A DNA stretch of 64,000 nt, taken from contig CAKUDG010000022.1 in NCBI GenBank assembly GCA_934644965.1, forward strand, positions 1 to 64,000, in the 5' to 3' direction. The stretch's first letter is position 1, and every line of letters begins with the position of its first letter. The translations under genes were made by a program, and so were the position numbers. The DNA comes from an uncultured Victivallales bacterium (lineage in GTDB: Bacteria > Verrucomicrobiota > Lentisphaeria > Victivallales > UBA1829). The notes beneath the pieces are model-generated. The model was not told the DNA's origin, ran no database searches, and saw only the letters and a program-made list of their open reading frames with translations. Shown here piece by piece: positions 43,328 to 52,603 of this stretch.

Positions 43328-45283
43328 TCAGCGGTCTTCCCGTTCCCGGGAAGAGGAGAAAGCGGAAAGCGCTTCCAGATGGCTCTTCAGCAGAGGATCT
43401 TCCGCGAAGGAGGGATCTTTCAGAAGTTCCGCGGCCATGGCGCAGAGCTGACGTCTTTCCCATTCCGTCCTTCCGTATCCGGCAGCCGAAAGAAAAGCAA
43501 GTCTGACCCTCGGGGAAAGCCGCGAAAAATCCTTCAGAAGATCTCCGGAGCGCAGATAAATCGCATGCAGTTTCCGCGAATTCACCGAGACCCGGAGTTC
43601 CCCCAGCAACAGATCCTTCCCCTCGAAGGAGGAAGAGGAATTCCCCCTGCCCTTCTCTCCTCCTCTCTCCTGTTGTTCCGGAAGCAGACGGAAAAAGACC
43701 GTCTGCATTTTCCCGATCCCGCTCTTTTCCCCTTCCTGAACAAATTCCACAGTCTTTTCAAGATTTTCCTCCTGAAGCCTGAGCTCGAAATCCAGATTCC
43801 GGAGCCGGTTTCCCCCCTGCATTCCGGGAAGCAGAAGCGCCATAATCACATATTCCTGCGGATCCAGAGGAGAACGGAAGACACAGAAACTCAGCTCAAA
43901 ACATCCTCCTTCCGCAGATTTCGACTTCCCGGCAAGAAACAAGAGATCGGGAACAGGGAATCCGTTTCCCGGGGCCGTTTTTTTCTGTCCGCACGCTTTC
44001 TCCTCCGCCTGGGAAAGAGGATCGGAAGGAAACACTGTGTTTTCCCCCAATACGGAAGACGCGGAAGGAGCTTGTCCGCTGCCGGAATCAGGATGAGGAG
44101 TTTCCATTCTCCCGCCCGAGCGCACGGCGTCGGCGGAAGGGAGTTCACGTATTTGATCTGTCTGATCCATTAGTGCCATCGGATCGATGGAATCTGTTGT
44201 CTGATCCTTTCGGTCCTTTTGATGACTTGTCCTGCCGCTCGTGAACTGGGATTCGTTCCCGGTGCATATTCCCCTCATACGGAGCTCCGTATCATCCGGC
44301 AAAGAATTTTTCTCCGGAGGCGAGGCGGCAGCGGCGCGATGCTCCGTCTTCCGCTTCCTCTCAAGCACGGGTTCCTGTTCTTTCACAGGCGGAGAAAGTG
44401 TGGAGGAGACGGAGGAGACGCGGAGGGAAGGTGAAGAGGAGGAATTCTCCGACCGGAAAGGAGGAGTCGCCGGAGAAGAAGAGGGGGCCAAGATTTTCTC
44501 TCCCTGCACATTCTGATTTTTCACTGCATTCTCCCGTGCCGGCATCAGAGATTTTTCTTTTTCCATCTTCCCCATGGGAAGGGAGGGGGTGATGGAAAGT
44601 GCAACCGAGCTCCCCCTTTCTTCCGGAAGGACTGAGGGAACAGCAGGAGAAGAAGCACCAGACATCATACGCCCCGCAGCATGATGAGGAGAAGAAGGAA
44701 TCTTTTCCGGAGGCAGGTCATGGGAAAGCGTAAGAAGAGCAGAATCCTTCTTCTCCTCCTCCGTAGACTCCGGGACGACAAAGGGCAGAAGATCTACCTT
44801 GCCGCGGCTGCTTTCCTTCTCCTTTTTCCAGATCGGAAGAATCACGATCCCGAGAAAGGAAGCCAGAAACAGCAGTGCGGCGACGCGGAAAAACATTCGT
44901 CTGAACTCTCCGGATTTTCCGGACTGCAGAGAAAAAGAATCCGGGGAAAACTTCTTCAGAGCATCTTCCGGATTCCTGTTGTGATTCTTCTCCTCTGAGT
45001 CTGAAGAAGTACCGGAATGTTCCTCCTCCTCCATCTTCCGTTCCTCACGGAAAATGCGTTCCCTGCGTTCTGAAGAGAGGGAAGGAAGCGTTGTTCCAGC
45101 TTCCACCTCCTTCTCCCGGCGGAATGCATTCCTTATTCTTTCCCAATCCCTCTGCAGGAGCGCAAAACTCCGGGAACACGCGGGACATTCCTTCAAATGC
45201 GCCTTCAGAGCAGCGGAGCATTCCGCAGGCAGTTCCCCGGCAAGGGAATCGGTCATTTCCCGACTGGCTTCTTCACAGTTCAT
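43328..45283 (-). CDS. Large zinc-finger anti-sigma factor with extended extracytoplasmic region
   Basis: A 651-residue single-pass membrane protein. The cytoplasmic N-terminus has the anti-sigma zinc site Cys3, His29, Cys33, Cys36 (HLKECPAC). One transmembrane segment is at 131-151. A Ser/Glu/Pro-rich stretch of some 270 residues follows, then a folded C-terminal domain (about 430-651) with LLFLAGKSKSAEGGCFELSF and SPRVRLAFLSAAGYG. I cannot name that domain with confidence. Anti-sigma partners of ECF factors are usually 200-300 residues, so this one is long. The start overlaps the sigma factor stop as ATGA, and AAGGA lies before it, so the two are translated together. Confidence 0.82.
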   Translation of the reverse strand: MNCEEASREMTDSLAGELPAECSAALKAHLKECPACSRSFALLQRDWERIRNAFRREKEVEAGTTLPSLSSERRERIFREERKMEEEEHSGTSSDSEEKNHNRNPEDALKKFSPDSFSLQSGKSGEFRRMFFRVAALLFLASFLGIVILPIWKKEKESSRGKVDLLPFVVPESTEEEKKDSALLTLSHDLPPEKIPSSPHHAAGRMMSGASSPAVPSVLPEERGSSVALSITPSLPMGKMEKEKSLMPARENAVKNQNVQGEKILAPSSSPATPPFRSENSSSSPSLRVSSVSSTLSPPVKEQEPVLERKRKTEHRAAAASPPEKNSLPDDTELRMRGICTGNESQFTSGRTSHQKDRKDQTTDSIDPMALMDQTDQIRELPSADAVRSGGRMETPHPDSGSGQAPSASSVLGENTVFPSDPLSQAEEKACGQKKTAPGNGFPVPDLLFLAGKSKSAEGGCFELSFCVFRSPLDPQEYVIMALLLPGMQGGNRLRNLDFELRLQEENLEKTVEFVQEGEKSGIGKMQTVFFRLLPEQQERGGEKGRGNSSSSFEGKDLLLGELRVSVNSRKLHAIYLRSGDLLKDFSRLSPRVRLAFLSAAGYGRTEWERRQLCAMAAELLKDPSFAEDPLLKSHLEALSAFSSSREREDR

Positions 45284-45852
45284 AGACATTCCTTTCTTTC
45301 CGGGAGGGTTCCGCCATTTTCAATCTCCCGGAATCCGGCCTGAAGTTTTTTCATGGCGTGATGAAGAATCACCCCCACATGGGAGACACTCAGATCCAGG
45401 ATTTCAGCAATCTGGCTGTAGGACTTTGCATGTTCAAATTTCAGAGCCAGGATTTCCTGCTCGCGTGCAGTCAGGAGTGTGGAGATCAGGGTTCTTGCCG
45501 TCTGAATGTCATCCTCCCGGAGAAGGGATTCCGCAGGAGTTTCAAAAGCGGAAAAGACCCGATCCGGATCCACGTCTTTTCCCGCCGCAGCATCGTCATA
45601 AGCCGTTTCCAGACGGCTGCGGGAAGATTTCAATCCGTCCAGACAAATATTGCGTGTGGCTTTGAAAAGCCATGCGGAAAGATTGTCCGCCGGCGGCCCC
45701 CCTTTTTCCCTCCTGTAACGGATATAGCGCAGAAACGCTTCCTGTACCGCATCCTGAGCGGCCGCTGGATTTTTCAGGAAACCGCCGGCGTAACGCAGAA
45801 GTTTCCCCTCCAGAAGTTTCACCATTTCATTCAAATCAGAAAAATCGCACAT
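45280..45852 (-). CDS. ECF-type RNA polymerase sigma factor
   Basis: A 190-residue sigma-70 family factor with region 2 (about 5-78: NPAAAQDAVQEAFLRYIRYRR and WLFKATRNICLDGLKS) and region 4 (about 115-172: LTAREQEILALKFEHAKSYSQIA and the helix DLSVSHVGVILHHAMKKL). The start MCDFSD gives the usual ECF length. The frame is open much further up, and an ATG at 46098 has GGAG six bases before it, which would add 82 residues without a domain; this cannot be ruled out. It overlaps its anti-sigma gene downstream, so the pair forms one regulatory unit that releases the factor on an envelope signal. Confidence 0.88.
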   Translation of the reverse strand: MCDFSDLNEMVKLLEGKLLRYAGGFLKNPAAAQDAVQEAFLRYIRYRREKGGPPADNLSAWLFKATRNICLDGLKSSRSRLETAYDDAAAGKDVDPDRVFSAFETPAESLLREDDIQTARTLISTLLTAREQEILALKFEHAKSYSQIAEILDLSVSHVGVILHHAMKKLQAGFREIENGGTLPERKECL

Positions 45853-46291
45853 GTGTCCCTGAATATCATCTATATCCGTGCTTCTCCGGAATATAAGACG
45901 AGAAGGCAATGCTTTTCTTAACAGATTCCGGGGAAAAATATCCCGGATCCCGGATGATCCTGCGGATTCCGCCTCTCCCTTCTTCCCCCTGTCCGGAGTA
46001 GGAAAGAATGCTGATACCGTAACTTCCGCCATGCGTTTTTCAAGAGAAAAAAGGGGTTCCCAGGGAACAATTTGATTTTCAGAAAGAACCCGGTACATTA
46101 TGAACTCCGGAATGCGGTTCCGACAGTCCAGATGCTTTCTCACGCCTCCACGGACGGGTTCCAACGCTCTTCCGTCTGTTCTGTGGAGCGGGAAACTCCT
46201 CTCTGCTCTGCCGCGTCGGCAAAGAAAAAAAGGAGTCGACGGGAGAAAAAAGTGGAAATGGACAGGGCGGAAAAGAAAATGAAGGAAAAAG

Positions 46292-46320
46292 ATCAAAATC
46301 TGAAAAAAAACATTTGTCAA
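46292..46320 (-). promoter_or_regulatory. Candidate promoter upstream of the sigma factor
   Basis: TTGACA (46320-46315) is a perfect -35 box; the -10 is TTTGAT (46297-46292) after 17 bases. The weak -10 would fit a regulated promoter. If used, it favours the long start at 46098. Confidence 0.35.
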
Positions 46321-46396
46321 GCATGAGTGTTTCTGAATGGCCGGCAGAAAAGCTGAGGACCGGACCATGGAAAAACACAAGCAAAAGAGATAACTC

Positions 46397-46434
46397 AACT
46401 CAGAAGTAATAACTCAGAAGTAATAACTCAGAAG
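46397..46434. repeat. 14-bp tandem repeat in front of nadA
   Basis: AACTCAGAAGTAAT occurs at 46397-46410 and 46411-46424 without mismatch, and its first ten bases again at 46425-46434. The array ends two bases before the GAGAGGA ribosome binding site of nadA. Confidence 0.9.
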
Positions 46435-46449
46435 AGAGGAATTCCGCAG

Positions 46450-47349
46450 ATGTCTGATATCGTCAAGGAAATCATGGAATGGAAACAGAAGCGCGGCGCA
46501 GTCATTCTCGCCCACAATTATGTCCGCGGGGAAATTCAGGACATTGCCGATTTCACGGGGGACTCCCTGGAACTGAGCATCCGGGCGCGGGAATCCGGGG
46601 CTGGAGTCCTGCTGTTCTGCGGAGTCCGCTTCATGGCGGAGACCGCAAAGCTCCTTTCTCCGGATTCCGTTGTCCTTCTTCCCAACCCCGAAGCGGGATG
46701 CCCGATGGCCGACATGGCCTCCGCGGCGGCCGTTGCAGAATACCGGAAGGAACACCCTCAGACTCTGCTCGCCGCCTACGTCAACAGCACGGCGGAGGTC
46801 AAGGCATCCGTCGACATCTGCTGCACCAGCGGGAACGCCGAAACCATTCTGAGCTCCCTGCCCTCGGACAGGGACATCCTCTTCCTCCCGGATCGTAACC
46901 TCGGAAGAAACATGAGCAGAAAACTGAAGCGCCCCATGCAGTTCTGGGAAGGATGCTGCCCCATTCACGACGCCGTCACCCCGGAAATGATCCGCTCCGC
47001 ACGGGAAAAATTTCCCGGTGCGCTCGTCCTGATTCATCCCGAATGCCGGCCCGAAGCCGTTGCGGAAGCGGATCACGCTCTCAGCACAGGCGGCATGCTC
47101 CGATTTGTCCGGGAATCCCCGGAAACACGTTTCATCATCGGAACCGAGTCGGGTATTCTCCACCGTTTGAAAAAAGAAAATCCCGGAAAGGAATTTTATC
47201 CTCTCCAGCCGGAAATGATCTGCGCCGACATGAAGAAAATCACGCTCGAACAGGTCCGCGACGCACTGAGGGATATGAAAACGGAAGTCCAGCTTGATCC
47301 CGCTCTGATGTCTTCCGCGCTCGCACCCATTCTGAAAATGCTTTCCTGA
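46450..47349 (+). CDS. nadA: Quinolinate synthase A
   Basis: A 299-residue iron-sulfur enzyme that condenses iminoaspartate with dihydroxyacetone phosphate to quinolinate for NAD synthesis. The three cluster ligands are Cys84 (AGCPMADM), Cys170 (WEGCCPIH) and Cys258 (MICADMKK). VILAHNYVRGEIQDIADF and HPECRPEAV are family blocks. Length is that of the short bacterial form. GAGAGGA precedes the ATG. nadB and nadC are not in the window, and the gene stands alone. Confidence 0.96.
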   Translation: MSDIVKEIMEWKQKRGAVILAHNYVRGEIQDIADFTGDSLELSIRARESGAGVLLFCGVRFMAETAKLLSPDSVVLLPNPEAGCPMADMASAAAVAEYRKEHPQTLLAAYVNSTAEVKASVDICCTSGNAETILSSLPSDRDILFLPDRNLGRNMSRKLKRPMQFWEGCCPIHDAVTPEMIRSAREKFPGALVLIHPECRPEAVAEADHALSTGGMLRFVRESPETRFIIGTESGILHRLKKENPGKEFYPLQPEMICADMKKITLEQVRDALRDMKTEVQLDPALMSSALAPILKMLS

Positions 47350-47357
47350 GCGGAAAA

Positions 47358-47393
47358 AGATAAAAAGGCCTCCCAAGATAAAAAGCCCTCCCA
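47358..47393. repeat. 18-bp tandem duplication after nadA
   Basis: AGATAAAAAGGCCTCCCA at 47358-47375 is followed at once by AGATAAAAAGCCCTCCCA at 47376-47393, one mismatch. It lies nine bp beyond the nadA stop. Confidence 0.85.
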
Positions 47394-47511
47394 GGGTCTC
47401 CCGCCCAGCAGCTTCTTTTCCCCCTCCCCCGGGAAATTTTTCCGGGCAGCAGCCGGCGCAAGGACCTGAAGAGGAAAGAAGCTGTGTCCTCAGGGGGAGA
47501 GGAAAAAATCC

Positions 47512-47556
47512 GGACAGGAGAGAAAAACAGGTCTGTTTTTTCTCTCCTGTCCTTTT
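47512..47556. terminator. Bidirectional terminator between nadA and the large secreted protein
   Basis: An 18-bp near-perfect stem (GGACAGGAGAGAAAAACA at 47512-47529 with its complement at 47534-47552, one extra T) closes on a four-base loop. TTTT follows on the plus strand, and GGATTTTTT on the minus strand, so it can serve both converging genes. Confidence 0.9.
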
Positions 47557-47626
47557 CTGTGCCGCGGATCTGATCCTTCCGGGAAGGATCATCAGAGATC
47601 GGCAGAAAGAAGCCCCCTTCTCCTCT

Positions 47627-50600
47627 TCAGTACGCTGAGAAATTCTGGAGACGGATGGAGAGATCCGAAACGGGCTCCATTTCGACAAGATTCAGGGTTT
47701 GCCGGCTCAAAGCGAAACCGATTCCCTTCAATTTCAGAGGCCAGGTGAGTTTTCTGTCCCCCGTTCCGTCATGCTGCCACTGCCACTGGTTCTCACCCGG
47801 AGAGTAAATTTTGACAGGGGATTGCGCAGTCAGCGGGAACTGGAGGAAATGCCATCCGTCGAAGTTGATTCCCATCAGTTCCGGCCAGTCGTAGACCTGG
47901 CAGCCATAGCCGCCGGTTCCGGCGGAGATCCAGGTTTCGCCATCGGCGTCCAGCAGTTCAAAGTAGATTTTTCCCCAGGAGGAATTGCCCTTGACCCAGA
48001 GTCCGAGCGTATTCGGAGTGCCGGGAACGGGGACGGGAGAATCCATCCGGAGGAAGGCGTATTCACGCATGAGAGCGGGGCAGTCGCCCTCCGGAATCAG
48101 ACGCAGTTCGAGGCAATCGCCGCGGATCTCGTCCTTCACTGCGGACAAGGTGAATTTACCCGGCCGCATGGCGCTCAGATACAGCGGATTCAGAGGCGCT
48201 TCCAGACGTTTGTCCGTCCCGGTCACGAGCTTCCATCCCGCAGTGGAATTCATCGGTTCGACAAGCAGGGCCTTTTCCGAACCGGGATAATTTTCCCGGG
48301 GATACGTGCGTTCCATCGCAACCGTCAGTTTCCGGACCGGACTCTCCGAAACCAGATAACAGGGCTCCTCCGAGATCTCCAGAGCAAATGCCTCCCCGTC
48401 CTTTCCCGAGAGGGGGGAAAGAACGCTCTCCTCTCCGTACAGGGAAATCCTCCGGAGGGAGGAAGCATCCGTTTCCAGCGTAGCGCCGACCGTTCCGCGC
48501 GCCGTCCAGAGAGCGTGAATGAAGGAGGAACCGCGTTTGAATTCCAGCGCGTAGACAGTCGGCGATCCGGTCGGCACCATGCGGAGAAAGTCCACGGAAT
48601 CGAGAACCTGAGTCATGACTGCCGTTGCAGGGAACACGGGATAAGGCTGAAGGAGCGGATAGCGCGTGAAGGCGCTGTCTCCCCAGATGGTGTTGTAATA
48701 GCTGTTGGCCATCTCGGAAATGCCGATGACGGGAAGGAGCTTCATCTGCCAGGCATGTCCCACCAGAATGTCGCGGACACGCATCTCCGCATGCTTTTCC
48801 GGGCCGAAATGACGGATCACACGGCTCTTCCATTCAAAACACGCTTCCGGACGAAGTTTCTCATATCCATAGATCCGCGCGAGTTCCCGCAGCTGCCAGT
48901 TCGCATAGGCCACCGAACGTTCCGGCGGCATGGTCATGCCCACGGATTCCTCCCCCATGGCGTCGATTTTGTCGGCGGGATATTTCCCGCGGAAGAGCTG
49001 CGCCAGAAGGGCAATGCTGTCGCCAGAATTGCCGACCACGAGCCGGACATCCGGAGCATTGCGGGTCCATGCATCGGCGATCTCCAGCGCCGCCTGAACC
49101 CGCTTCCGGTCCTGTTCCGCAACCTGCGGCGTGAGTTCGGTCTTCCCCCCGATCAGTTCCAACGGCACCGGACCACCGCCGCTCTCATGAAAAATCAGCG
49201 CCATATCCGTATGCGGATAATTTTCCCTGAGTTCCCTGATCTGGGCATCCAGATCCGCTGCGCGTTCCTCGGGAGTGTTTCCTTTCGCCCGCAGACTCCG
49301 GAACTGCCCGAGCGTAAGTCCAAAAGGCTTCAGTTCCTCTTCGGTCCTCTTCCCCGGCAGAGTGCGCCGGACACCCATCCTTTTCAGGATATCTCCGAAA
49401 ATTTCCGGATCCTTCGGAGTCCCGTGCGCCCCGTTGAAATTCCAGACAAAATACGGCGATTCGTATCCCGCCTTCCGGGTGTCGGCCGGAATCCGCGCAT
49501 AAGCGCCTTCAAAGGAGACAATCGGAGAAAGAAGAGCTTTCCCGGAAGCCTCCGACGCCTCTCTCAGAGAAACTCGGACGGGGTAATAACCGCAGGCCTT
49601 CCCGGGAAAATCCATTCTCAGAGAACGAGTCTCTCCGGCAGAGGCGAAATCAACAGAATCGGTCCGGGAATGAAGATGCCTGCCCTTTCGGTCACGGACA
49701 TCCCATTCCACGAGAAAGCGTCCGGGTTTTTCCGCGGTGAGTTCAGCTGTCATGAAGGCAGACTCGTCGGGGTAATACACATTGCCGGGGCGGCCGGAAA
49801 AAACGCGGAAGGAAACCGGAGAACGTTCCAGCGTCGCCGCATGCACCAGAACTCCGGAAGGTTTCAGAGAGGGTTTTTCCGCCCGGGAAAGATAATAATT
49901 GTCCTTCTCGTAAAGTCCTCCTAGCACTTCAAAATCAAGGAAGGGAGAATTCTCCATGAAAATCAGGTCCTGAATCTGCCCGGCGGGGAGATCGAAGGAA
50001 ACCAGATAGAGATCCCGGCCGGAATCTCCCGGAACGGTGCCGGCTTTCCGCACATTCGGAGGGAGGGGGTCGGAAGAGGATCGCGGAAGAGTCACGGTCT
50101 GCTGCGCCATCGCGGCGGGGGAACGGCCGCCGTTGTCCAGATAACGCGTCAGGCGTGCGGTGACGTCGGAGGTTTTACGGGGATCTCCGTCAAATGAACA
50201 GAGAACATGGGCGCGCACATACTGGGCGCAGGGAACGCGGATCAGAAGATTTTCCGAAATGCCGTCGAAGGCGGAACGGGAAAGATATCCGTCGCACTCC
50301 AGCATGAAGGAACCGAGATTCTCCCGGCAATGCGCCGTCCGGAAGGCCGCATCCGAAGGAAAATCCCGAAAATACACTCCGCCGATCAGAAGGCCTTCAG
50401 AAGAAGCCCGAGACCCGTTTTCACCATTTTCCTTTCCGGTATCCGCGGACGACGGATCCGCTTTACAGCCATGCAGGCATTCCGCAATGGAAAGCGGAAG
50501 CTGAAGATCCGGAACCGAAGATAGGATCCCGGAGGAGGAAGAAGATCTCTGCGGATCGGTCACTTCCCTCACGGAATAACGGGCTCCGGCAGGAAGGGAA

Positions 50601-51994
50601 AGCGTCAGCGAGCGAACAGACTGCAGATCCGGAACATCGCAGAGGAAACGGCCGTCCAGCCACAACTGGAACGCGGAAGGCGTTCTGGTCAGGCGGAACT
50701 GAAAATGATGCTCCGAAGCCTCTTCCCCGCATTCATCCCAACGGCTCAGAAGCGCCCTCTTCTGTTCTGCCGTGTAACGGTATTTGAGACGGGGACGCGT
50801 GTAGATGCGGAAACTGCCCGCGCCGAGACCGGAGAAAAGCATGCCGGAATCGGGAAGTTTGAAAGCCTCGTCGACAAAACGCGCGGTCCGGACCGTTTTC
50901 CCGTCTTTGTTCTCCGTGACTTCCCGCAGTACTTTCCTGCTGTCGTCCTGAGCAAAAGAACTCAGCGTATAGACAACCGGCTCCGCCTTCTTTCCTCCTT
51001 CCGGAGCTCCCTCCTGCCGAACGGCATCCCCCTCTTCAATCCGGATCTGGAATTTTGCCGGATACACGCCCGTTTTCACCGAAAAACGCAGTTCCGCCAT
51101 TTTGTCGGACACGGGAAAAATCACGTCAGAAGCGGAAGAGAGCGCGACTCCGGAAAGGGTGTTCTTCGCTTTATTTTCCCCTGTCGCTGTCTCCTGCCCC
51201 TTTGCCGGATTCCCGTGATCTTCCCCCTCCTTCCCCTTCTCCACCGGACTTCTCTTCCCTCCGGCAAGGGACACGGGCCCCGGACGGGTCACCCGGATCG
51301 AATCCAGATTCAAAGCATGACGACTCGCAAAATTCACCCCCGCCAGACGCCATCCGGGAGGCAGTTCACCCTGCGATTCCAGCCGGAGCTTCCCATCCCG
51401 TTCCACAAAAAGGCGGATCGGCCCTTCTCCCGATGCGGAAATCTCCACACGGTGCCAGAGTCTGTCCGGGAAAGGGGGCATCTCTGCCAGCAGAGGCGTC
51501 AGATTCAGCGTCCCGATCCGGGAAGGCACCAGCGCACCGGAAAGTTTCGAGCCTCTCTTTCCGTCGATCTGCGCAATCACGGTCTTGAAGCGTTCCGGAG
51601 GAAGACCGGGGCTGTCCTCAAAGAGCAGGCGCACTTCAAAGTTCCTTTCCGCCCCCTGGGGAAAACTCATGAGAAAGTCAACGGTGAACTCTTCCGAACG
51701 CCTGTCCACGGGAATCAGAAACGGCGTCTTGCGCACAAGCACTGCCCCGCCGCCTTCCGGACGCACGGACAAATGTTTCAAACTCGCCGGAGATTCACTG
51801 ACAGATACTCCTGGCGAAAAACATTCCACCGTATTCCCATACCCGTCAAATTCCTCTTCGAACACGGTCTCCGGCAAATAGTCGTCCGCATTCCCGGTCA
51901 CAGAGGTAACTCCGCCCGCGCAGACCAGGCAGAGACTACTGATCCAGAATACCCGCTTCCCTGTCATGATACTTTTTTCTACTCTCTCTTTCAT
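47627..51994 (-). CDS. Very large secreted protein with glycoside-hydrolase-like middle region
   Basis: A 1455-residue exported protein. A signal peptide (MTGKRVFWISSLCLVCAGG and on) follows the start; Met at 51967 is the alternative start. The first 650 residues contain beta-sandwich-like segments of the concanavalin/LamG kind (EEEFDGYGNTVECF, then LWHRVEISASGEGPIRLFVE). A middle alpha/beta region (about 880-1190) reads like a TIM barrel, with ESPYFVWNFNGAHG, ALIFHESGGG, RLVVGNSGDS and IDAMGEESVG carrying acidic residues at strand ends. The C-terminus (1270-1455) looks like a carbohydrate-binding beta-sandwich with Trp-rich strands. Catalytic residues cannot be assigned surely. It converges on nadA. 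Probably a periplasmic or surface polysaccharide-degrading protein. Confidence 0.7.
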   Translation of the reverse strand: MKERVEKSIMTGKRVFWISSLCLVCAGGVTSVTGNADDYLPETVFEEEFDGYGNTVECFSPGVSVSESPASLKHLSVRPEGGGAVLVRKTPFLIPVDRRSEEFTVDFLMSFPQGAERNFEVRLLFEDSPGLPPERFKTVIAQIDGKRGSKLSGALVPSRIGTLNLTPLLAEMPPFPDRLWHRVEISASGEGPIRLFVERDGKLRLESQGELPPGWRLAGVNFASRHALNLDSIRVTRPGPVSLAGGKRSPVEKGKEGEDHGNPAKGQETATGENKAKNTLSGVALSSASDVIFPVSDKMAELRFSVKTGVYPAKFQIRIEEGDAVRQEGAPEGGKKAEPVVYTLSSFAQDDSRKVLREVTENKDGKTVRTARFVDEAFKLPDSGMLFSGLGAGSFRIYTRPRLKYRYTAEQKRALLSRWDECGEEASEHHFQFRLTRTPSAFQLWLDGRFLCDVPDLQSVRSLTLSLPAGARYSVREVTDPQRSSSSSGILSSVPDLQLPLSIAECLHGCKADPSSADTGKENGENGSRASSEGLLIGGVYFRDFPSDAAFRTAHCRENLGSFMLECDGYLSRSAFDGISENLLIRVPCAQYVRAHVLCSFDGDPRKTSDVTARLTRYLDNGGRSPAAMAQQTVTLPRSSSDPLPPNVRKAGTVPGDSGRDLYLVSFDLPAGQIQDLIFMENSPFLDFEVLGGLYEKDNYYLSRAEKPSLKPSGVLVHAATLERSPVSFRVFSGRPGNVYYPDESAFMTAELTAEKPGRFLVEWDVRDRKGRHLHSRTDSVDFASAGETRSLRMDFPGKACGYYPVRVSLREASEASGKALLSPIVSFEGAYARIPADTRKAGYESPYFVWNFNGAHGTPKDPEIFGDILKRMGVRRTLPGKRTEEELKPFGLTLGQFRSLRAKGNTPEERAADLDAQIRELRENYPHTDMALIFHESGGGPVPLELIGGKTELTPQVAEQDRKRVQAALEIADAWTRNAPDVRLVVGNSGDSIALLAQLFRGKYPADKIDAMGEESVGMTMPPERSVAYANWQLRELARIYGYEKLRPEACFEWKSRVIRHFGPEKHAEMRVRDILVGHAWQMKLLPVIGISEMANSYYNTIWGDSAFTRYPLLQPYPVFPATAVMTQVLDSVDFLRMVPTGSPTVYALEFKRGSSFIHALWTARGTVGATLETDASSLRRISLYGEESVLSPLSGKDGEAFALEISEEPCYLVSESPVRKLTVAMERTYPRENYPGSEKALLVEPMNSTAGWKLVTGTDKRLEAPLNPLYLSAMRPGKFTLSAVKDEIRGDCLELRLIPEGDCPALMREYAFLRMDSPVPVPGTPNTLGLWVKGNSSWGKIYFELLDADGETWISAGTGGYGCQVYDWPELMGINFDGWHFLQFPLTAQSPVKIYSPGENQWQWQHDGTGDRKLTWPLKLKGIGFALSRQTLNLVEMEPVSDLSIRLQNFSAY

Positions 51995-52603
51995 TCTTTT
52001 TCCAAGGACTCTCTTCTTTAAATTCTTTACTCTTTCTTTCCTTGTTCCCCTTGATTCCATTACATTCTTCCCTTTTCTGTTCGCCGCAGAAGTACTGCTG
52101 AAAAGTATGAAGAATCCGGAAGAAATGCTGAAATGACACGGGAACCTCCTCCTCCCCCCTTTCCCTTTTCTCATTCTATGACAATATGGCTCAAAATACA
52201 GAAAAAACCATCCCTGAAAACAGATTCCTGAAAAGGAATACACTTTCAAACTCCTTTTCCTTACATAGAGCCTGATCCTTTTTTTGTTCCGAAGCATCCT
52301 TTCTCAAGGGGGATGCTTTCTCTTTCATTTCCATTCTCTTTCCCTGTCCGACCCGCCCAATTTTCTTCTTGCGGCACCTGTTTCCCATCTCTTTAGCCTT
52401 TGGCTTTCCCAATGCAGAAAGGGGACGGCAGACATAAGAAAAGTTCCCCCTCTCTTCTTGTTTTTTCCTGCCCGGACCGTTATATTATTCCCGGGGAGGA
52501 GGTCTCCTGAAAAATCGGAACGGTTCCAGTTTTTCATGAGATTCTCCGAGACTCCATAAAAAGGTCTGCCCCTTGGCAGAGACGCAAAAACAGGTGCTGC
52601 GCA
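51995..52603. other. Divergent intergenic region upstream of the large secreted protein
   Basis: About 600 bp with no supported gene. It holds a small hairpin with a GAAA tetraloop (52224-52239), an AGCATCC/GGATGCT stem near 52292-52315 without T-tract, and a TATATT box before the plus-strand gene. The minus-strand frame of the large protein stays open to 52297, but that part is Lys/Arg-rich and lacks a signal peptide at its start. Confidence 0.55.
52493..52498 (+). promoter_or_regulatory. Candidate -10 box (TATATT) before the SirB1-like gene
   Basis: TATATT followed by ATT lies 106 bases before the start codon. It is the same box as at rpsT; no clear -35 is present. Confidence 0.35.

Larger units (their letters stand above)
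45853..46449. other. Region between the sigma factor and nadA
   Basis: About 600 bp. The minus strand stays open as a possible sigma-factor extension (to 46098 with a ribosome binding site). A perfect TTGACA -35 on the minus strand lies at 46320-46315 with a weak TTTGAT at 46297-46292 (17-base spacing). Near nadA a 14-bp tandem repeat occupies 46397-46434. I see no other gene. Confidence 0.55.

Noticed and set aside
47699..49924. Plus-strand frame of 741 codons opposite the large secreted protein
   Set aside because: Antisense shadow; composition is biased to Arg, Phe and His and no motif is visible, while the minus strand has a signal peptide and coherent beta segments.
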